Shown here one piece after another: positions 19,401 to 27,980 of a stretch of DNA of 40,549 nucleotides. The stretch covers positions 1-40,549 of the forward strand of contig CAINUX010000095.1 of the NCBI GenBank assembly GCA_903853895.1. The letters run 5' to 3'. The translations under genes were made by a program, and so were the position numbers. The stretch comes from an uncultured beta proteobacterium. GTDB taxonomy: Bacteria > Pseudomonadota > Gammaproteobacteria > Burkholderiales > Burkholderiaceae_C. A model generated the notes under the pieces. The model saw only the letters and a list, made by a program, of their open reading frames with translations. It did not search any database and was not told the origin of the DNA. Each line of letters starts with the position of its first letter. Positions within the stretch are counted from its first letter, which is position 1.

Positions 19401-19770
19401 TTTCTTGAGCGATTCGCCCCCACAGGCGTTTCGCCAGGGCGTCGTGCTCTGGCGCATGGGGTTGGGCTGGTGCGCCGGGCGCCAGCTGCGTTTCAATCAG
19501 CCGCTGCAGGGTTTCCACATGCGGCATCACGGTGCCAAAAAACTGGACCCGCTCGCGCGTGGCCATCAGCAGCGTAGGAAAATTCTCCACCTCAATCGGG
19601 TCCACCAACTCGGACTCGTCCTCCACGTCGATCCACAGGAACTGCACGCCGGGAAATACAGTCTGGAGTTGCTCGAACCGGGGCAGGTAGTCGCGGCAGG
19701 TACCGCACCAGTCCGCGCACAGACAGGCGACCAGCATCTCGTTCTGCGAAGGGGTGTTGGGGGTCAGCAT
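19396..19770 (-). CDS. Thioredoxin-like protein
   Basis: 124 residues with the thioredoxin active site Trp21-Cys22-Gly23-Thr24-Cys25, 'LWIDVEDESEL' and a cis-Pro strand 'VENFPTLLMA'. No signal peptide, so cytoplasmic. The CGTC dipeptide differs from the usual CGPC, which would shift the redox potential; together with the short length this suggests a specialised thiol reductase. The C-terminal tail (about 95-124) extends past the thioredoxin fold and is Ala/His/Glu-rich. It is divergent from the oxidoreductase operon, whose putative FNR box lies 70 bp upstream of its start. Confidence 0.85.
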   Translation of the reverse strand: MLTPNTPSQNEMLVACLCADWCGTCRDYLPRFEQLQTVFPGVQFLWIDVEDESELVDPIEVENFPTLLMATRERVQFFGTVMPHVETLQRLIETQLAPGAPAQPHAPEHDALAKRLWGRIAQEK

Positions 19771-19837
19771 GCCGCAATGATCGCAGAACTATTCTTCCGC
19801 ATTCACCTGGACGCGGCCCAGTGGTCAAACCAAAAGC

Positions 19838-19879
19838 CTGACCTAGATCAAGAACTCATAGACCCAATAGGTGGATATT
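19838..19879 (+). promoter_or_regulatory. Candidate FNR/ANR class II promoter of the oxidoreductase operon
   Basis: CTGACCTAGATCAA (19838-19851) matches the FNR/ANR consensus TTGAT-N4-ATCAA at 8 of 10 defined positions, with a perfect right half. Its centre is 19844.5. For a class II site centred at -41.5 the start point would be near 19886 and the -10 at 19874-19879. Exactly there is GATATT, 4 of 6 to TATAAT. The start codon of porG is at 19946. Confidence 0.55.
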
Positions 19880-19945
19880 CCAGATTCTGGGATTGCGTTT
19901 CATCCTCAAGCGCGTAATGTCCCGGGGAGACGAAAGGAATCAAAC

Positions 19946-20536
19946 ATGTTCCAGGTACGCATCCACGGTCGTGGAGGGCAGGGCGTCGTGACCGGCGCCG
20001 AAATGCTTTCCATTGCGGCCTTTGAGGGCGGGCGCCACGCGCAGGCCTTTCCCAGCTTTGGCTCGGAGCGCACCGGCGCGCCGGTGGTCGCATTTTGCAG
20101 GATGGATGACAAGGAAATCCGTCTGCGAGAGCCCATTATGGAGCCAGACGCGCTGATCATCCAGGACCCGACACTGCTGCACCAGGTGGACGTGTTCAGC
20201 GGTCTGAAGAAAGACGGCTACATCCTGATCAACACCACCAAATCCTTTGACCAGTTGGGCCTGGGTGAATTTGCCAAGGGGTTCAAGTCCGAACATTTGC
20301 TGACCGTGCCTGCCACCGAGCTGGCCATGAAGCATGTCGGGCGCCCGGTGCCCAATGTGCCGATGCTGGGGGCCTTTGCGGCCCTGGGCGGGCTGATCTC
20401 GCTGGCCGCTGTCGAAGCGGCGATTCAACAAAAATTCAAAGGTGCCGTGGCCCAGGGCAATATGGCCGCGGCGCGCGAGGCGTATGAGATCGTCATGGAA
20501 CAGGAAAAATTAGCGCAGGAGATTCACCATGCTTGA
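19946..20536 (+). CDS. porG: 2-oxoacid:ferredoxin oxidoreductase, gamma subunit
   Basis: 196 residues. It has the gamma-domain glycine motif 'GRGGQGVVTGAEML' near residue 8, 'SFGSERTGAPV' and 'NVPMLGAFAALGGL', all typical of PorG/KorC-type subunits. This domain helps bind coenzyme A and completes the thiamine-dependent oxidoreductase, which interconverts a 2-oxoacid plus CoA with acyl-CoA, CO2 and reduced ferredoxin. The ATG at 19946 has AAAGGA 8 bases upstream; the frame extends further 5' without similarity. It is first in a four-gene operon and overlaps porA by 8 bp. The probable oxygen-responsive promoter is just upstream. Confidence 0.9.
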   Translation: MFQVRIHGRGGQGVVTGAEMLSIAAFEGGRHAQAFPSFGSERTGAPVVAFCRMDDKEIRLREPIMEPDALIIQDPTLLHQVDVFSGLKKDGYILINTTKSFDQLGLGEFAKGFKSEHLLTVPATELAMKHVGRPVPNVPMLGAFAALGGLISLAAVEAAIQQKFKGAVAQGNMAAAREAYEIVMEQEKLAQEIHHA

Positions 20537-21782
20537 ACAATGCGAAGGTTCGCATGCCGTGGCCCGTGCCGTGGCGCTGAGCCGCCCTGAGGTTATCTGT
20601 GCCTACCCGATCTCACCGCAGACCCACATCGTTGAAGGCCTGGGCGAGATGGTCAAGAGTGGAGATCTGGCGCGCTGTGAGTTCATCAACGTTGAGTCCG
20701 AGTTTGCGGCGCTGAGTGTGGCCATTGGCGCCTCCGCTGCCGGTGCGCGCGCCTACACGGCCACCGCCAGCCAGGGCCTGCTGTTCATGGCAGAGGCGGT
20801 GTATAACGCGTCCGGCCTGGGCCTGCCCATTGTGATGACCGTGGCCAACCGCGCGATTGGTGCGCCGATCAACATCTGGAACGACCACACCGACAGCATG
20901 TCCATGCGCGACGCGGGCTGGATACAGATCTTTGCCGAGACCAACCAGGAAGCGCTGGACCTGCACATCCAGGCCTTTCGCATTGCCGAGGAGCTGTCGC
21001 TGCCCGTGATGGTGTGTATGGATGGCTTTATCCTGACCCATGCCTATGAGCGTATCGACATTCCCGAGCAGGAGCAGGTGGACCGGTACCTGCCACCCTA
21101 CGAGCCGCGCCAGGTGCTGGACCCTAACGACCCGGTGACGATTGGCGCTATGGTCGGCCCCGAGGCCTTTACCGAGGTGCGCTACCTGGCCCATGCCAAG
21201 CAGCTGCAGGCGCTGGATTTGTTGCCTGAGCTGGCGGCAGAATTTCAACAGGTGTTTGGTCGCAACTCCGGTGGATTGATCAAGCCCTACCAGTTGGAGG
21301 ATGCCGAGACCATCGTCATCGCCTTGGGTTCCGTGCTGGGCACCATCAAGGACACGGTGGACGAGATGCGCGCGCAGGGGATCAAGATTGGTGTGCTGGG
21401 CATCACGTCCTTCCGTCCGTTCCCGATCGAGGCCATTCGCGCCGTCACCGCGCACGCCAAACGCGTCGTGGTGATTGAAAAGTGCTTTGCGGTCGGCATT
21501 GGCGGCATCGTCTCGCGCGATGTACGCAGCGCCGTGCAAAGCCGCCCGCAATCGGTCTATGCGGTGGTTGCCGGGCTTGGCGGACGCGCCATCACCAAGG
21601 CCTCATTGCACAAGTTGCTGCTGCAAGCCATCGAAGACAAGTTGGAATTGCTGACTTTTCTGGATCTGGATTGGGGCATCGTGAACCGCGTGCTGGAGCG
21701 TGAGAAGCAACAGCGCCGCTCGGGCCCCGTGGCCGAGGGCATTCTGCGTGACATCGGCACCGTTTCTTCCAAGATTGCGTAA
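20529..21782 (+). CDS. porA: 2-oxoacid:ferredoxin oxidoreductase, alpha subunit
   Basis: 417 residues, with the pyrimidine-binding domain first ('ICAYPISPQTHIVEGLGEMV', 'FINVESEFAALSVAIGASAAG', 'TASQGLLFM') and a transketolase C-terminal-like domain later ('IVIALGSVLGTI', 'LGITSFRPFPIEAI', 'VVVIEKCFAVGIGGI'). 'YPISPQT' and 'VESE', with Glu as the thiamine-activating type, mark the 2-oxoacid:ferredoxin oxidoreductase family. The wording is closest to pyruvate-type alpha subunits, but phenylglyoxylate, indolepyruvate and 2-oxoglutarate enzymes are related, so the substrate is not certain. It starts inside the end of porG and is followed by porB 10 bp later. Confidence 0.9.
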   Translation: MLEQCEGSHAVARAVALSRPEVICAYPISPQTHIVEGLGEMVKSGDLARCEFINVESEFAALSVAIGASAAGARAYTATASQGLLFMAEAVYNASGLGLPIVMTVANRAIGAPINIWNDHTDSMSMRDAGWIQIFAETNQEALDLHIQAFRIAEELSLPVMVCMDGFILTHAYERIDIPEQEQVDRYLPPYEPRQVLDPNDPVTIGAMVGPEAFTEVRYLAHAKQLQALDLLPELAAEFQQVFGRNSGGLIKPYQLEDAETIVIALGSVLGTIKDTVDEMRAQGIKIGVLGITSFRPFPIEAIRAVTAHAKRVVVIEKCFAVGIGGIVSRDVRSAVQSRPQSVYAVVAGLGGRAITKASLHKLLLQAIEDKLELLTFLDLDWGIVNRVLEREKQQRRSGPVAEGILRDIGTVSSKIA

Positions 21783-21792
21783 GGACATAGCC

Positions 21793-22788
21793 ATGGAACA
21801 AACCGTCGTCAAGTTTTACCAGACCGGCACCTTCACGGTGGGCAACCGCCTGCTGGAGGCCGATCAGCGCAGCGTGCAGGCTAATACCACGCGCAACAAC
21901 TCGCTGAACTCCGGCCACCGCGCCTGCCAGGGCTGTGGCGAGGCGCTGGGCGCCCGCTATGCCATCGATGCTGCCATGGAGGCCACCAACGGCCAGCTGA
22001 TTGCCGCCAATGCTACGGGGTGCCTGGAAGTGTTTTCCACGCCGTACCCCGAAACGTCCTGGCAAATGCCCTGGATCCACTCTCTGTTCGGCAACACGGC
22101 CGCGGTGGCCACTGGCATTGCCGCCGCCATGCGCGTCAAGGGTCGCAGCGATGTGCGCGTGGTGGCGCAGGGCGGCGATGGTGGCACCACCGACATCGGC
22201 TTTGGCTGCCTGTCGGGCATGTTCGAGCGCAACGACGATGTGCTCTACATCTGCTACGACAACGAGGCCTACATGAACACTGGCGTGCAGCGCTCCAGCG
22301 CCACCCCACCGGCGGCACGCACCGCCACCACGATGCCAGTGGGGCCGCAACCGGGCAATGTGTTTGGGCAGGGCAAGAACCTGCCGCAGATCGCCATGGC
22401 GCATGAGATCCCCTATGTGGCGACTGCCACCGTGGCCGACCTGCGCGATCTGGAATACAAGGTCAAAAAGGCCATGACGATGCGGGGTGCCCGCTACATC
22501 CATATCTTTGTGCCGTGCCCGTTGGGTTGGGGCGCTGCGTCTCACGACACCATCCGCCTGGCCCGCCTGGCGCACGAGTGCGGCTTCTTCCCGGTGTTTG
22601 AGGCCGAGCGGGGTGAAGTCACGGGTGTGTCGAAAATCCGACGTCAGGTTCCGGTCGAAGACTACCTCAAACCGCAGAAGCGATTTGCACATCTGTTTGG
22701 CGCCACACCGGACGTTGCAACCATCGCCCGGCTGCAGGCCATAGCCGATCGCAATATCCGGCGCTACGGCCTGCTGGATGAGACCTAA
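21793..22788 (+). CDS. porB: 2-oxoacid:ferredoxin oxidoreductase, beta subunit
   Basis: 331 residues. Four Cys fit the [4Fe-4S] cluster of PorB: Cys45 and Cys48 ('CQGCGE'), Cys77 ('ATGCLEVF') and Cys242 ('VPCPLGWG'). The thiamine diphosphate/Mg site is the GDG segment at 128-130 ('GGDGGTTDIG') followed by Asn157 in 'YDNEAYMNTG'. 'SATPPAARTATTMPVG' resembles the conserved 'SGTTPxGA' part of pyruvate-type enzymes, although it is altered. The start at 21793 is chosen because AAGGA lies 8 bases upstream; a longer frame overlaps porA. The cluster is oxygen sensitive in relatives, in agreement with the putative FNR box. Confidence 0.9.
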   Translation: MEQTVVKFYQTGTFTVGNRLLEADQRSVQANTTRNNSLNSGHRACQGCGEALGARYAIDAAMEATNGQLIAANATGCLEVFSTPYPETSWQMPWIHSLFGNTAAVATGIAAAMRVKGRSDVRVVAQGGDGGTTDIGFGCLSGMFERNDDVLYICYDNEAYMNTGVQRSSATPPAARTATTMPVGPQPGNVFGQGKNLPQIAMAHEIPYVATATVADLRDLEYKVKKAMTMRGARYIHIFVPCPLGWGAASHDTIRLARLAHECGFFPVFEAERGEVTGVSKIRRQVPVEDYLKPQKRFAHLFGATPDVATIARLQAIADRNIRRYGLLDET

Positions 22789-22835
22789 TCAGTTGAGGAC
22801 AGAGCCAAAGGTCTGTCCCGCAAGGAGATAACTTT

Positions 22836-24461
22836 ATGCAGAAACCCTTTGCCATCACACTCGACGTCGGGTCATCCCTGGCCAACCACACGGGCTCCTG
22901 GCGCAACAGCCGCCCCGTCTATCTGGACCGCCTACCCCCATGCAATCACCAGTGCCCGGCCGGCGAGAATATCCAGGCCTGGCTGTTCCACGCCGAGTCC
23001 GGCGACTACGAACAGGCCTGGCGCACGCTGGTGGAGGACAACCCGTTCCCCGCCATCATGGGCCGCGTCTGCTACCACTCGTGCGAAGGCGCGTGCAACC
23101 GGGGCAGACTCGATGCGCCGGTGGGCATTAACTCGGTGGAACACTTTTTGGGCGATCAGGCGATTGCGCAGGGCTGGAAATTCCCAGCTGTGACGGCACT
23201 ATCAGGCAAGAAGGTGTTGGTAGTCGGTGCCGGACCATCAGGACTTTCCGCAGCCTACCACCTGGCCCGCTTGGGACACCAGGTCACGGTGCAGGAAGCC
23301 GGCCCCTTGCCCGGCGGCATGATGCGTTTTGGCATTCCACAGTACCGCCTGCCGCGCAAGGTGCTGGACGCCGAGGTGCAGCGCATTGTTGATCTGGGCG
23401 TGCGCATCGAATACGGCGTCAAAGTGTCGAATGTGTTGGACGCGCAACAGCAGGGTGGTTTTGATGCGGTCTTTCTGGCGGTTGGTGCCCATATCGCCAA
23501 GCGTGCCTTTATTCCCGCCGGTGACTCGGCCAAGGTGCTGGATGCGGTGGCTGTGCTGCGTTCCATGGAAGGCGAGGACAAACCCATGCTGGGCCGCAAA
23601 GTGGTGGTCTATGGGGGCGGCAACACCGCCATCGACGTGGCCCGCACGGCCAAACGCCTGGGTGCCACGGAGGCCATCATCGTCTACCGCCGCAACCGCG
23701 AGAAGATGCCCGCGCATGACTTCGAGGTCGAAGAAGCATTGCAGGAAGGCGTGCTGATCAAGTGGCTGTCCACCATCAAGCAGGCTGGAGAATCCTCCAT
23801 CACCGTCGAGAAGATGGCGCTGGATGACAAAGGTTTTCCGCAGCCTACCGGCGAGTTCGAAACGCTGGAGGCCGACTCGGTGGTGCTGGCGCTGGGCCAG
23901 GACGTGGACCTGTCACTGATCGAAGGTGTGCCCGGGCTGGCCGTGGAAGACGGCGTAGTCAAGGTGGATGCCAACATGATGACCGGTCATGGCGGTATTT
24001 TTGCCGGGGGCGATATGGTGCCTGCCGAGCGCAACGTCACGGTGGCGATCGGTCACGGCAAGAAAGCGGCGCGCAATATCGACGCTTGGCTCAGGGGCAG
24101 CACCTACACACCCGCTGAGAAGCATGAGATTGCCAGTTTCGACAAGCTCAACACCTGGTACTACAGCGACGCACCGAAGACCGTGCGCCCGATGCTGGAC
24201 ATCATTCGCCGTCAGTCCACCTTTGAGGAAGTGCAGGGGGGGCTGGATGAGACGAACGCGTTGTTCGAAGCCAGGCGCTGTCTGTCCTGCGGCAATTGCT
24301 TCGAGTGCGACAACTGTTACGGCGTGTGCCCGGACAATGCTGTCATCAAACATGGGCCTGGCAAACGTTTTGATTTCAACTACGATTACTGCAAAGGCTG
24401 TGGCATCTGCGTGGCCGAATGCCCCAGTGGCGCTATCAAGATGGTGCCAGAGGATATTTGA
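22836..24461 (+). CDS. GltD-like FAD/NAD(P) oxidoreductase fused to a 2x[4Fe-4S] ferredoxin
   Basis: 541 residues in three parts. (1) An N-terminal helical Cys domain as in glutamate synthase small subunits: Cys36, Cys40, Cys79, Cys83, Cys87. (2) A flavoprotein with FAD motif 'VVGAGPSGLSAAYHLARLG' (from 129), 'PGGMMRFGIPQYRLP' and NAD(P) motif 'VVYGGGNTAIDVARTAKRLG', ending in 'GIFAGGDM'. (3) A C-terminal ferredoxin with Cys482 starting 'CLSCGNCFECDNC' and a second set from Cys519, 'CKGCGICVAECP'. It would carry electrons between the PorGAB clusters and NAD(P)H. Placement 47 bp after porB with its own GGAG argues for one operon. It probably replaces both the delta ferredoxin subunit and a separate NAD(P)H oxidoreductase, as in the multi-subunit phenylglyoxylate enzyme (inference). 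Confidence 0.85.
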   Translation: MQKPFAITLDVGSSLANHTGSWRNSRPVYLDRLPPCNHQCPAGENIQAWLFHAESGDYEQAWRTLVEDNPFPAIMGRVCYHSCEGACNRGRLDAPVGINSVEHFLGDQAIAQGWKFPAVTALSGKKVLVVGAGPSGLSAAYHLARLGHQVTVQEAGPLPGGMMRFGIPQYRLPRKVLDAEVQRIVDLGVRIEYGVKVSNVLDAQQQGGFDAVFLAVGAHIAKRAFIPAGDSAKVLDAVAVLRSMEGEDKPMLGRKVVVYGGGNTAIDVARTAKRLGATEAIIVYRRNREKMPAHDFEVEEALQEGVLIKWLSTIKQAGESSITVEKMALDDKGFPQPTGEFETLEADSVVLALGQDVDLSLIEGVPGLAVEDGVVKVDANMMTGHGGIFAGGDMVPAERNVTVAIGHGKKAARNIDAWLRGSTYTPAEKHEIASFDKLNTWYYSDAPKTVRPMLDIIRRQSTFEEVQGGLDETNALFEARRCLSCGNCFECDNCYGVCPDNAVIKHGPGKRFDFNYDYCKGCGICVAECPSGAIKMVPEDI

Positions 24462-24505
24462 GTCACATTGCGTGCCGATAATCGGTGATTTGAGCAGGAG
24501 TTTGC

Positions 24506-25618
24506 ATGCCCCCATCTTCTATCCGTCGTATCGCCATTTGCACCGGGGGCGGTGATGCTCCGGGCTTGAATGCGGTGATCCGCTCGGTGGTGATTGCGGC
24601 CATTAACCGGGGCTGGGAGTGCTATGGCATTCGCGACGGTTTCAATGGCATTTTGTTTCCCGAGCGCTACCTGGAGGGCGGTGTGTTCCGTCTGACACAG
24701 GACAAGGTGCGCGATATCGGGCATCTGGGCGGCACGATGCTGGGCTCGACGAACAAGGGCAATCCGCTGCACTTTCCGACCCGCATGCCCGATGGAACGA
24801 CGCACGAGATCGACCGTTCCAGTGAAATTCTGGAGTACTTCGCCAGGAAGGAACTCGACGCACTGGTGTCTATAGGTGGTGACGGGTCGCTGACGATCGC
24901 CGATGCGCTGCACAAAAAGGGCCTGCGGGTGGTGGGCGTACCCAAGACCATCGACAACGACCTGGACAAGACCATGACAACCTTCGGTTTTGACACGGCA
25001 GTGGCGTTCGCCACCGAGTGTCTGGACCGCTTGCACAGCACGGCCGAGAGCCATCAGAGGGTCATGGTGGTCGAGGTCATGGGCCGCTATGCGGGCTGGA
25101 TTGCGCTGCACTCGGGCATCGCCGGCAATGCGCATGCCATTCTGATGCCCGAGATTCCATTTGATGTGGATAAGGTGGTCGATCGCATCCATGCGCGCGA
25201 CTCAGCTGGGCAGTTGTATTCCGTTGTGGTTGTTGCCGAAGGCGCTGCGCCGCGGGACGGACACACCGAACTGCTGGAGCCCGCTGAAATTGGCCACGCC
25301 GAGCGACTGGGTGGCATGGGCGAGCGGGTGGCCAAGGCGCTGCAGGAACGCACCGGAAAGGACACACGAGTAGTGGTGCTGGGGCACTTGCTGCGTGGCG
25401 GCAGTCCGACAGCATTTGACCGCCTGGCAGCCATGCGCTTTGGCGCTGCAGCGGTACGCGCTTTGGAGGAAGGCATGTCCGGCGTCATGGTGGCGCTGGC
25501 CTTTCCCAACGTGAACTACATCGCACTGGAAGAAGTCGCCGGACGCATGAAGGCCGTACCCATGGACAGCGACACCCTGCAAACGGCACGCGATCTCGGG
25601 ATCTGCCTGGGCGACTGA
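24506..25618 (+). CDS. pfkA: 6-phosphofructokinase
   Basis: 370 residues, phosphofructokinase family. It opens 'RIAICTGGGDAPGLNAVIRS', then 'GGTMLGSTN', the phosphoryl-donor loop 'SIGGDGSLTIADAL' (Gly127 after Asp126), 'VPKTIDNDL' (Lys147, Asp150 as catalytic base) and 'VEVMGRYAGWIAL', 'LGHLLRGGSP'. Gly at the position of E. coli Gly104 suggests ATP as donor, while Lys at the position of E. coli Gly124 is typical of pyrophosphate-dependent enzymes. This mixed signature also occurs in atypical ATP enzymes of actinobacteria and trypanosomes. CAGGAG lies 8 bases upstream of the ATG. It is 44 bp after the oxidoreductase operon and may be co-transcribed with it. Confidence 0.92.
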   Translation: MPPSSIRRIAICTGGGDAPGLNAVIRSVVIAAINRGWECYGIRDGFNGILFPERYLEGGVFRLTQDKVRDIGHLGGTMLGSTNKGNPLHFPTRMPDGTTHEIDRSSEILEYFARKELDALVSIGGDGSLTIADALHKKGLRVVGVPKTIDNDLDKTMTTFGFDTAVAFATECLDRLHSTAESHQRVMVVEVMGRYAGWIALHSGIAGNAHAILMPEIPFDVDKVVDRIHARDSAGQLYSVVVVAEGAAPRDGHTELLEPAEIGHAERLGGMGERVAKALQERTGKDTRVVVLGHLLRGGSPTAFDRLAAMRFGAAAVRALEEGMSGVMVALAFPNVNYIALEEVAGRMKAVPMDSDTLQTARDLGICLGD

Positions 25619-25663
25619 GCACCGTGCGTTTCCTTACAACCGGATAACTGGAGAACAAAAACC

Positions 25664-27964
25664 ATGAGCGAACTTTCCCCTGCGGAACAGGCCCTGCGCG
25701 AAGCAGCCCGCGAATACCACCGCACCCCCACGCGCGGAAAAATTTCAGTCACGCCGACCAAACCGTTGTCCAACCAGCGCGATCTGTCGCTGGCCTATTC
25801 GCCGGGTGTGGCGTACCCCTGCCTGGACATCCAGGCCGACCCGTCGCTGGCGGTGGAGTACACCTCGCGCGGCAATCTGGTGGGCGTCATCACCAACGGC
25901 ACGGCCGTGCTGGGCCTGGGCAATATCGGCCCGCTGGCCGGCAAGCCGGTGATGGAGGGCAAGGGCTGCCTGTTCAAGAAATTTGCGGGCATCGACGTGT
26001 TTGACATTGAACTTGCAGAAAACGATCCCGACAAGCTGGTTGAAATCATCGCCGCCATGGAGCCCACGCTGGGCGGCATCAACCTGGAAGACATCAAGGC
26101 GCCCGAATGCTTCTACATCGAGAAAAAGCTCAGCGAGCGCATGGGCATTCCAGTCTTCCACGATGACCAGCACGGCACGGCCATCATCTCGTCAGCAGCC
26201 TTGATCAACGGCCTGGAACTGGTGGGAAAGCGCATTGAGGACGTGAAGATTGCCGTGTCCGGTGCAGGCGCCGCGGCGCTGGCCTGCCTGGGTGTGATGG
26301 TGGGGTTGGGCGTGCGCGTGGAGAATGTGTTTGCCTGCGACTCCAAAGGCGTGATCTATGAAGGGCGACCCGGTGGATACGACGAATCGAAAGCCCGCTT
26401 CGCCCAGCACACGACCGCCCGCACCCTGGCGGATATTGTTCAGGATGCAGATGTGTTCTTGGGCTGTTCGACCGCGGGCGTTTTGACACAGGACATGGTC
26501 AAAACGATGGCGCGCCAGCCCATCATTTTGGCGCTGGCAAATCCTGAGCCCGAAATCCGTCCCGAGCTGGCCAAGGCCGTGCGGCCGGACTGCATCATCG
26601 CCACTGGCCGCTCGGACTATCCGAACCAGGTCAACAACGTGCTGTGCTTTCCGTACATCTTCCGGGGCGCGCTGGACTGTGGTGCTACCAAGATCACCGA
26701 GGCTATGAAGCTGGCCTGCGTGCGCCAGATCGCCGATTTGGCCAAGGCCGATATCAGCGAGGAAGTGGCCAATGCCTATGCCGGCAAGGAGCTGGTGTTT
26801 GGCTCCGACTATTTGATCCCCACACCGTTTGATTCGCGCCTGATTCTGCGCATCGCGCCGGCTGTTGCGCAGGCCGCGGCGGACTCGGGTGTCGCCGCGC
26901 GACCCATCCAGGACATGGAAGCGTACCGCCAACAACTGTCGCGTTTTGTCTACCAAACCGGCATGTTCATGCGCCCGGTGTTCAGCGCCGCCAAGGCCGT
27001 CTTGCCTGCGGCCAAGCGCGTCGCCTATGCCGAAGGGGAAGACGAACGTGTGCTGCGGGCAGCCCAGGTTGCGGTGGACGAGGGCCTGGCGCATCCCATC
27101 CTGATTGGCCGCCCGGCTGTGATCGAGGCGCGGCTGGCCAAGGCTGGGCTGCGTTTGCAGTTGGGCCACGACGCGGATTGCGTCAACCCGGAAGATGACC
27201 CACGGTTCCGACAATACTGGGAGCTGTACCACAAGCTCATGGGCCGACATGGCGTGACGCAGGATGCTGCCAAGGCGGCCGTGCGCCGCTCCAGCACCAC
27301 CATCGCCGCGCTGTCGGTGCGCCTGGGTCATGCCGACGCGATGTTGTGCGGCATGGTAGGACGCTTTGATACTCACCTGCAGCATGTGCGGGACATTATT
27401 GGACTCAAGGCAGAGGCGCCCGGTCTGGCGGCAATGAATGCGCTGATGCTCGAGAAACATGCCTTGTTCATCGCCGACACCTATGTGAACGAAGATCCGA
27501 CAGCAGAGCAGTTGGCCAGCATTGCGCTGATGGCAGCGCAAGAGGTCAGCCGCTTTGGCTTGCCGCCCAAAGTCGCATTTCTATCGCATTCGAATTTTGG
27601 TTCATCGGACCGGCCATCGGCCCGCAAGATGCGTCTGGCGCGCGAACTGTTTGCCAAACTGGCGCCCGATATCGAGTGTGATGGCGAGATGCAGGGCGAT
27701 GCGGCGTTGTCCGAGACCGTGCGGGGATCGGCGTTGGCCGATACCACCTTGCATGGCGAGGCCAACTTGCTGATATGCCCCAATCTGGACTCGGCCAACA
27801 TCTTGTTCAATGTACTGAAAATGACCGCGGGTCATGGTGTGACGGTAGGTCCAATCCTGCTGGGTGCTGCGGGGTCTGCCCACATCCTGACGCCATCGGC
27901 TACCGTGCGGCGTGTGGTCAACATGACGGCTTTGGCTGTCGCCAATGCCTCTGCGTTTGGATAG
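25664..27964 (+). CDS. maeB: NADP-dependent malic enzyme, MaeB type
   Basis: 766 residues, the usual MaeB length. The first about 430 residues are the malic enzyme: '[11 protein letters not shown]', '[18 protein letters not shown]', '[12 protein letters not shown]' (metal-binding Asp pair), '[13 protein letters not shown]' for the nucleotide and '[15 protein letters not shown]'. The last about 330 residues are a phosphotransacetylase-like domain ('[19 protein letters not shown]', '[14 protein letters not shown]'). In relatives this domain is regulatory, often binding acetyl-CoA, rather than catalytic. It decarboxylates malate to pyruvate with NADPH, which fits a pyruvate-linked oxidoreductase upstream. 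It is 45 bp after pfkA with GGAG before the ATG. Confidence 0.95.
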   Translation: MSELSPAEQALREAAREYHRTPTRGKISVTPTKPLSNQRDLSLAYSPGVAYPCLDIQADPSLAVEYTSRGNLVGVITNGTAVLGLGNIGPLAGKPVMEGKGCLFKKFAGIDVFDIELAENDPDKLVEIIAAMEPTLGGINLEDIKAPECFYIEKKLSERMGIPVFHDDQHGTAIISSAALINGLELVGKRIEDVKIAVSGAGAAALACLGVMVGLGVRVENVFACDSKGVIYEGRPGGYDESKARFAQHTTARTLADIVQDADVFLGCSTAGVLTQDMVKTMARQPIILALANPEPEIRPELAKAVRPDCIIATGRSDYPNQVNNVLCFPYIFRGALDCGATKITEAMKLACVRQIADLAKADISEEVANAYAGKELVFGSDYLIPTPFDSRLILRIAPAVAQAAADSGVAARPIQDMEAYRQQLSRFVYQTGMFMRPVFSAAKAVLPAAKRVAYAEGEDERVLRAAQVAVDEGLAHPILIGRPAVIEARLAKAGLRLQLGHDADCVNPEDDPRFRQYWELYHKLMGRHGVTQDAAKAAVRRSSTTIAALSVRLGHADAMLCGMVGRFDTHLQHVRDIIGLKAEAPGLAAMNALMLEKHALFIADTYVNEDPTAEQLASIALMAAQEVSRFGLPPKVAFLSHSNFGSSDRPSARKMRLARELFAKLAPDIECDGEMQGDAALSETVRGSALADTTLHGEANLLICPNLDSANILFNVLKMTAGHGVTVGPILLGAAGSAHILTPSATVRRVVNMTALAVANASAFG

Positions 27965-27980
27965 CCCTTACAGCGCCTGT

